Assembly (NCBI RefSeq): GCF_029714185.1
Contig: NZ_CP121671.1
Span: 1,674,001-1,738,000 of the forward strand
Source of the DNA: Halobacillus naozhouensis
GTDB taxonomy: Bacteria; Bacillota; Bacilli; Bacillales; Halobacillaceae
Reading direction: 5' to 3'
DNA: 64,000 nucleotides
The notes below the pieces were generated by a model, which searched no databases, was not told where the DNA came from, and was given only the letters and a program-made list of their open reading frames with translations. How positions within the stretch are numbered: the stretch's first letter is position 1; every line of letters begins with the position of its first letter. Both the position numbers and the translations under genes were made by a program. Shown here piece by piece: positions 59,777 through 64,000 of this stretch.

Positions 59777-59842
59777 TATCTCGGATTCAAGTCTTCACAA
59801 AATGGGCGCAATTCCTGTACAAGGAATTGTGTCCTTTTTAGT
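59777..59842 (+). repeat. interspersed repeat with long arms
   Basis: ATCTCGGATTCAAGTCTTCA, GGGCGCAATTCCTGTACAAG, GAATTGTGTCCTTTTTAG. Arms GGGCGCAATTC / GAATTGTGTCC pair over about ten bases. Confidence 0.85.
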
Positions 59843-60004
59843 TTTCATCGTGAACTTAATAATAATAAATCCTTTTGTTTAGTAGAGCTTATTTGACCCA
59901 AAAGGTGAATTAGGCGAGATTCAGCATCAATAATCCTTTTGTATGTTACATAGTACCAATTAAAGAAATGGATACTAATCAGGAAGCAAAAAGGAGTGAT
60001 ACTG

Positions 60005-60250
60005 ATGGCTATGTGTCCTATATGTAACTCGTTTAAAGAATTAGAAATATATTGTTCAGAATGCAATTCTCGATTAGAAGACTCAGGTAGGGTATCCGAT
60101 TTTTTAGACCCTTACGGCCATTATAATGATGAAGAAACTGTAAAAATGGGTGATGGCTATCCTGATACAGCGAAGGATCAGATTTGTCCTCATTTAATGT
60201 ATTGTAAGAATTGTGAACATAATGAGGTGAAGTTCGTTCAAGAAGAATAG
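60005..60250 (+). CDS. small zinc-ribbon protein, 81 aa
   Basis: Two zinc-binding pairs: CPICNSFKELEIYCSEC at the N-terminus and CPHLMYCKNCEHNEVKF at the C-terminus. The middle GRVSDFLDPYGHYNDEETVK, MGDGYPDTAKDQ is also conserved in a Bacillus family of this size as I recall it. ATG 60005 lies ten bases after AAAGGAG; GTG 59996 is nearer but would add MIL. Probably a structural zinc protein in the cytoplasm; function unknown. Confidence 0.75.
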   Translation: MAMCPICNSFKELEIYCSECNSRLEDSGRVSDFLDPYGHYNDEETVKMGDGYPDTAKDQICPHLMYCKNCEHNEVKFVQEE

Positions 60251-60319
60251 CTGATCAAATGACTGGCTCTAAAATTTCTAACAGTTAGTAAGCAATTTGA
60301 AAACAATATGCAGTAGATT

Positions 60320-60352
60320 CTCAATAAAAGGGGCATTCTTCTTGAATAATTA
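60320..60352 (+). repeat. degenerate interspersed repeat
   Basis: TCAATAAAAGGGGCATTCTT, CTTGAATAATTAACC. No hairpin. Confidence 0.45.
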
Positions 60353-60431
60353 ACCGAACATTTTCATAATTGTTAGCAGAAATTCGTGGGATTAAAATGA
60401 TATATTAAAGTTACGGTAGGGAGGGGTTATG

Positions 60432-60740
60432 ATGCGTTTTGTTCGATTGGGTGGAGTTATTCTATTCGCTTACCTGGCTTATTTGCTTTATGAAAAAGGG
60501 GTTGAGCTTAAAGCAATGGGAACGAATGCAGACGGAGATGGTATAGGGATTAGCTTCCTAGGATTGCAGGTTGCTGAACGTGTTCCTGAAGAAAATATCC
60601 CTCAACACGCCAAGGGTTTTTTTGTGACGAGCGTTATATTTGTGGTGATCGGATTGACACTTCTATTTCAACCACTCATTAAAAAAGCAATACCATCCAA
60701 GATATCCAATTGGTTTCAACGACAGTTAGAAATAGAATAA
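60432..60740 (+). CDS. 102-residue two-helix membrane protein
   Basis: Helices at about 3-20 (FVRLGGVILFAYLAYLLYEK) and 64-82 (FFVTSVIFVVIGLTLLFQPL) flank an extracytoplasmic loop containing NADGDGIGISFLGLQVAERV. ATG codons at 60429 and 60432 both follow GGGAGGGG; I take the second. A repeat follows the stop. Family not recognised. Confidence 0.65.
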   Translation: MRFVRLGGVILFAYLAYLLYEKGVELKAMGTNADGDGIGISFLGLQVAERVPEENIPQHAKGFFVTSVIFVVIGLTLLFQPLIKKAIPSKISNWFQRQLEIE

Positions 60741-60766
60741 TGAAGGAAGAAACCAAGATTTTTAGG

Positions 60767-60842
60767 TAAGCAAACGGGGCGCTTATTCGGAGTTGAAGTA
60801 AGGATTTGCATCCTTTCTCATGAAGAGGGCCATATTGTTTAA
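60767..60842 (+). repeat. interspersed repeat between convergent genes
   Basis: GTAAGCAAACGGGGCGCTTA, GATTTGCATCCTTTCTCATG, GAGGGCCATATTGTTTAAC. The hairpin is weakened. Confidence 0.7.
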
Positions 60843-60949
60843 CAACTGTACACTTGAGTTTTGGAGGGGCGAATTGCTATTAAAATTCACATCATAGGTA
60901 GCGCCCCGACTCTGTTAGCAGTTTCCTTTGTTTTTAAGGAGTAGTCAAA

Positions 60950-62206
60950 TTAGAATTGGAAATCACCATCTTTCATTAGTATGACTTCAGTTCCGCCTTC
61001 TTTAATACCCACTACTTTCATATCTTCGGTACCAAAGGTCACATTGACTAACAAGAGGGAAGTATTAAGTCCTGCTTCCTTCAACTCTTTCACCGATAGG
61101 TTGCTGCCATTTTGAAGGTTGGAAGGGGAGGCGTTTCCGATTCCAATATGGCAGGCCGTATTTTCATCAAACAAGGTGTTGTAAAAGAGAGTATCCAACT
61201 GAGAAAGAGGAGAATTGTTAGAGACCAAGGCAATTTCACCAAGATAATGTGAACCTTCGTCTGTTTCGATGAGACTTTGTAACGCTTCTTGCCCAGTGGC
61301 GGCATAATAGGCAGTAATCCTTCCATCTTTAAAGGTTAGGTAAAAATCATCGATGACACTTCCCTCATAGATAAGCGGTTTAGTGGCTACTAGTTTGCCA
61401 TGTACCTCATTTTTATTGGGGGCGGAAAATATTTCCTCCGTGGGAATGTTCGGAAAGAACGGTATTCCCTTTTTATCTATAACACCCCCGCCGATAAAAA
61501 AGTGATTTTTAGGCATGCCGACTAATAAATCAGTTCCTTTGCTATTTGTAAAATGCAGGGCTTCAAACTGGCTGTCGTTTAGAAACCTTTTCCGGGACTC
61601 GAAGGCTCTGTTATGATTTTCCCAGTCTTTTATAGGGTTTTTTCCATCTGCCCGGGCTCCACGTAAGATTAACTGCCATAACGATTGCAGGGCTTCTTCT
61701 TTACTTAAGTGAGGAAATACTTTAGTTGCCCATGCGAAGTACGGGACAGCTAGAAGACACCAGCGAACCTCGTGGGATCTGATCTTTGCGTAATGATCCT
61801 TCAACTTGGTGCGAGAGGCCTTTTGGAAGCGGCTCATCCGTTCTGTGGAAACATCCTTAAAGGCATCTAAGTTTTCAGAAATAATATGGATGTAAGCAGC
61901 ACCCGCATCGTCCCACTCCTTAAAGCGAGCATCCTGCCAGTTGGGAAAGTGATCGATGGCATCATCTGCTGCATTTAAATAAAATTCTTTGGTAGACTGT
62001 TCATCTGTCCAATCCATAACCACATTTGAAGCCCCCGCCTCATAGGCTGCCGTTTGGATTAGACGTGCGAATGTTACATTTTTTATGTCACTATGAATAA
62101 TCACTAATTGATTCTTTTGCACATTTACACCAGCTTGTACAGCAAGCTCTGCATACTTTTTTAACTGTTCTTCGCTTATAAGCTCATATATTCCTTTAAT
62201 CATCAC
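60950..62206 (-). CDS. M29-family aminopeptidase (AmpS/PepS)
   Basis: A 418-residue metalloaminopeptidase of family M29. Metal-binding region: FPNIPTEEIFSAPNKNEVHG (first Glu), ALQSLIETDEGSHYLGEIAL (Glu/His) and LFDENTACHIGIGNA (Glu, His, and downstream Asp). It begins IYELISEEQLKKYAELAVQA, as usual for AmpS. These dimeric enzymes, stimulated by cobalt or zinc, remove N-terminal residues from peptides. GAGCTGAGTGTG precedes the ATGs at 62206/62203. Single gene; no terminator is clear. Confidence 0.9.
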   Translation of the reverse strand: MMIKGIYELISEEQLKKYAELAVQAGVNVQKNQLVIIHSDIKNVTFARLIQTAAYEAGASNVVMDWTDEQSTKEFYLNAADDAIDHFPNWQDARFKEWDDAGAAYIHIISENLDAFKDVSTERMSRFQKASRTKLKDHYAKIRSHEVRWCLLAVPYFAWATKVFPHLSKEEALQSLWQLILRGARADGKNPIKDWENHNRAFESRKRFLNDSQFEALHFTNSKGTDLLVGMPKNHFFIGGGVIDKKGIPFFPNIPTEEIFSAPNKNEVHGKLVATKPLIYEGSVIDDFYLTFKDGRITAYYAATGQEALQSLIETDEGSHYLGEIALVSNNSPLSQLDTLFYNTLFDENTACHIGIGNASPSNLQNGSNLSVKELKEAGLNTSLLLVNVTFGTEDMKVVGIKEGGTEVILMKDGDFQF

Positions 62207-62280
62207 ACACTCAGCTCCTAACTTTTTATTCCTTTATAAACAGAAGTTAATGGGAATTGATTGTAAGTGGAGTATACAGC

Positions 62281-62297
62281 AATACCAGCTAATAGAA
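62281..62297 (+). repeat. left half of the repeat interrupted by IS110 copy 2
   Basis: AATACCAGCTAATAGAAGG, identical to the left flank of copy 1. Confidence 0.6.
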
Positions 62298-62419
62298 GGT
62301 CAATGGCTAAAGGTAAAAAAGATTAATTTGACATGGTAAAATAAAAAAGAACATACTAAATAAACTTCAATATTAATGGATTTGAAGTATTTTCTATAAA
62401 AGTATTTTATTGGTTCCTT

Positions 62420-63619
62420 TTAAACCACATAGGCCTTTTTACTTTTTAAGATGGCATAAATCCAGTGAATGAGCTTGTTTGCACAAGCAATGATCGCCAC
62501 TTTATGTGGTTTGCCTTCTTCTCGCTTTTTATCGTAATATGCTCTTAATTTTGGGTTGCGATTCTTGGTTATTCCACATTGGACCGCGTTATATAGACTT
62601 TGTCGCAGGCGAGCCGATCCTCTTTTTGTAATTCGGTTAATGGTTGCTTTAAACTGTCCAGATTCATGGACGCTCGGGTCCATTCCTGCGTAGGCGACGA
62701 GTTTCTTAGGGTGGTTAAACTGGTCAATCTCCCCAATCTCGGAAAGGATTGTTGCCGCAATCTTTCCACCAATACCGGGAAGTGATCGGATAATTTCATA
62801 CTCATCAAATTCTTCAGCCAAGGCATCTATCTCTTTCAGTAGCTTCGATAGGTGCCTTTGGTATTGAAGAAGAAGTTGAATAAACATCGTTAAACTCACC
62901 ACATGGCTCGTATATAAATTACGTCTGAAAGGGTCTCGCTCAGCTGCCTCTTTTAGCTGATGGGCTTTATCTAATGCCCATCCATAGGAGCGTTTAACCC
63001 CTTGTTGGAGAATCACTTCAGCGATTTTTTCCTTCGTTTCCTCCTTAACACCTTGAGGTGTTTGATAGTGGAGTAACGTTCGTAAGGAGGTGGGTGAATA
63101 GAGTGCTCCAAAGACAGTTTTATATTCCGGAAAGACTTGATCCAATACGGTTTGGAACTGAAGTTTAACTTGTACATAAGTTCCTGTTAACGCGTCATGT
63201 TGGCGCGTTAGATTCCTCAAATTCATGATTTTGACGGTTTTCTTTTTGAAAGGTTGGAGGTCATCATATAGATAATACATCTCCCCTAAACGAAAGGCAT
63301 CAATGGCGTCGGTTTTTACTTTCCTTAAGCTCATCTTCTTAGCTTCATGGGAAAGAACCGGATTCACCAAATAATAGACAATTTGATGGTCCTCTAAGAA
63401 CTGCAAAACTGGTTCATGGTAATGGCCAGTAGATTCAAAAACGACGACCGGAGGTCGCCCTGTGATTTCTTCCACCTCTAACCAAAACTGATAAAAATCA
63501 TGTAAGCCTAAAACGTTATGCTCGAAAACAAAGCTTTTCTTATAAGGATCTTTTTTCTGTAAAAAGGCTTGTACTTGGCTTTTTCCCTTCGCAATATCCA
63601 GGCCAATGACTGGATCCAT
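62420..63619 (-). CDS. IS110-family transposase (DEDD type), copy 2
   Basis: A 399-residue transposase, same length as copy 1 and close to it throughout. DEDD motifs: IGLDIAKGKSQVQAFLQKKD, VFESTGHYHEPVLQFLED, RKVKTDAIDAFRLGEMYY. Serine-domain part: LPGIGGKIAATILSEIGEID, VAYAGMDPSVHESGQFKATI and KRGSARLRQSLYNAVQCGIT. No stop or frameshift, so probably active. Differences from copy 1 are spread over the protein rather than clustered. Confidence 0.92.
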   Translation of the reverse strand: MDPVIGLDIAKGKSQVQAFLQKKDPYKKSFVFEHNVLGLHDFYQFWLEVEEITGRPPVVVFESTGHYHEPVLQFLEDHQIVYYLVNPVLSHEAKKMSLRKVKTDAIDAFRLGEMYYLYDDLQPFKKKTVKIMNLRNLTRQHDALTGTYVQVKLQFQTVLDQVFPEYKTVFGALYSPTSLRTLLHYQTPQGVKEETKEKIAEVILQQGVKRSYGWALDKAHQLKEAAERDPFRRNLYTSHVVSLTMFIQLLLQYQRHLSKLLKEIDALAEEFDEYEIIRSLPGIGGKIAATILSEIGEIDQFNHPKKLVAYAGMDPSVHESGQFKATINRITKRGSARLRQSLYNAVQCGITKNRNPKLRAYYDKKREEGKPHKVAIIACANKLIHWIYAILKSKKAYVV

Positions 63620-63634
63620 TCATTATCACGTCTC

Positions 63635-63840
63635 CTTTTGTTAGTTTCGCCGGCAGCCCCTATATCTAGCTTGTAGTGTCATAGCTTCGCTTGTTATGCG
63701 GGATCTAGGTCCCAACCAGCCTCAATCATGTTTCTACAAGTAGGGGGTGGACAGTATTGCGGACGGGATCAGAGTCCCACGGGCGCGAGCGTCCTACCCC
63801 GGCTACCTAAAGAATAACCTATAAGAAATAGGTCAACCAG
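63635..63840 (-). ncRNA. candidate bridge RNA of IS110 copy 2
   Basis: Same fold as copy 1: GTAGGGGGT (63740-63748) with ACCCCGGCTAC (63796-63806) and inner GGACG (63761-63765) with CGTCC (63790-63794). The loop holds CGGGCGCGA (63780-63788), the same nine bases as the target flank at 63868-63876. Shared blocks with copy 1 include CATGTTTCTACAAGTAGGG. Confidence 0.62.
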
Positions 63841-63863
63841 ATAAACTGGTTAACCTTATAATA

Positions 63864-63926
63864 CGATCGGGCGCGATTCTGTAATAAGGATCAGCGCTCA
63901 TTTTTTATTTAAGTAACATATTCTGG
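63864..63926 (+). repeat. right half of the repeat interrupted by IS110 copy 2
   Basis: CGATCGGGCGCGATTCTGTA, ATAAGGATCAGCGCTCATTT and the 3' module TAACATATTCTGG. Arms GCG-GATTC/GATC-GCGC. Confidence 0.8.
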
Positions 63927-63948
63927 TCTTCTTGATTTAGAGGAGGAT

Positions 63949-64000
63949 ATGGAAGTGGTCGGAAAAGCAAGAAACGGGGAAGAAGCGATTGCTTTGGTGA
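63949..64000 (+). pseudogene. 5'-truncated response regulator receiver domain (runs off the window)
   Basis: The frame reads GLLDLEEDMEVVGKARNGEE, AIALV to the window edge. 'L-x-EEDMEVVGEA-NGEEAI' is the segment after helix 1 of NarL-type receiver domains, so about 30 N-terminal residues with the first acidic pocket are missing. The break coincides with the end of the repeat (CATATTCTGG). AGGAGGAT precedes the ATG at 63949 by chance or as a new start. What follows is outside the window. Confidence 0.5.

Larger units (their letters stand above)
62297..63866 (-). mobile_element. IS110-family insertion sequence, copy 2
   Basis: About 1.57 kb with the same architecture as copy 1: transposase on the minus strand, a conserved structured leader 5' of it, no inverted repeats. 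The right end is followed at once by a well-preserved repeat hairpin (CGATCGGGCGCGATTCTGTA). The left end runs from the AATACCAGCTAATAG motif. Confidence 0.82.

Noticed and set aside
3665..63926. CRISPR array
   Set aside because: The repeats are dispersed at kilobase distances, not regularly spaced by spacers, and no cas gene is present.

Overview
The window looks like chromosomal, accessory-rich DNA from a low-GC, endospore-forming Bacillaceae species. Evidence is AGGAGG-type ribosome sites throughout, a CotD-like spore coat gene, and gene sets matching Bacillus subtilis: yoaS-yozG-yoaT, paiA-paiB, des, a CarD/YdeB homologue, an LtaS-type synthase and a BceRS-BceAB module. I saw no tRNA, rRNA, CRISPR array or prophage.

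Layout. 0-10 kb: small membrane proteins, the yoaS-yozG-yoaT operon, a YdeI-like protein and a complete two-component/ABC peptide-antibiotic detoxification module with a recognisable operator. 10-20 kb: a LysR-controlled SMR efflux pair, BrnQ, a LysE-type exporter broken by one stop codon, a cytidine/blasticidin-type deaminase and a short UvrA-like ABC protein. 20-30 kb: a monooxygenase-TetR operon with a 36-bp palindromic operator, an IS110 element, an ArsR/SRPBCC/VOC cluster and a LysR/EamA pair. 30-41 kb: methyltransferases (one fused to a transposase fragment), a Dph6-like ligase, MarR-PaiA-PaiB, a SASA-type esterase, CarD, DinB and CotD. 41.7-44.3 kb: a group II intron. 44-64 kb: DinB, a nucleotidyltransferase, hydrolases, desaturase, a second PaiB with a MocR regulator, a Clp-N/GNAT fusion, LTA synthase, a DJ-1 protein, an M29 aminopeptidase and a second IS110 copy.

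The most striking feature is an interspersed repeat family, about 29 recognisable full or partial copies, all in the same orientation. The core is a terminator-like hairpin (GGGCGC, variable arm, TGGAATAA, complementary arm, GCGC, T-run) followed by a short GGGCCATATTGTGGAATAA-like module. The arms vary in a compensatory way between copies. Many copies lie 20-60 bp after a stop codon, so they probably act as transcription terminators. All four mobile-element insertions recognised here (two complete IS110 elements, one IS110 remnant, one group II intron) interrupt or abut a copy. The two complete IS110 elements have a conserved structured leader (candidate bridge RNA) whose loop contains the repeat motif CGGGCGCGA. 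I infer that the repeat is a landing pad for RNA-guided and retro-mobile elements.

The region is also decaying: single in-frame stops (LysE exporter, 20.3-kb membrane gene), frameshifts (alpha/beta hydrolase, flavodoxin-type reductase), truncations (GNAT, NIF3-like, cystathionine-synthase-like, YczE-like) and a transposase-methyltransferase chimera. Many surviving genes encode detoxification, efflux or modification enzymes next to their own LysR, TetR, ArsR, MarR or MocR regulator.
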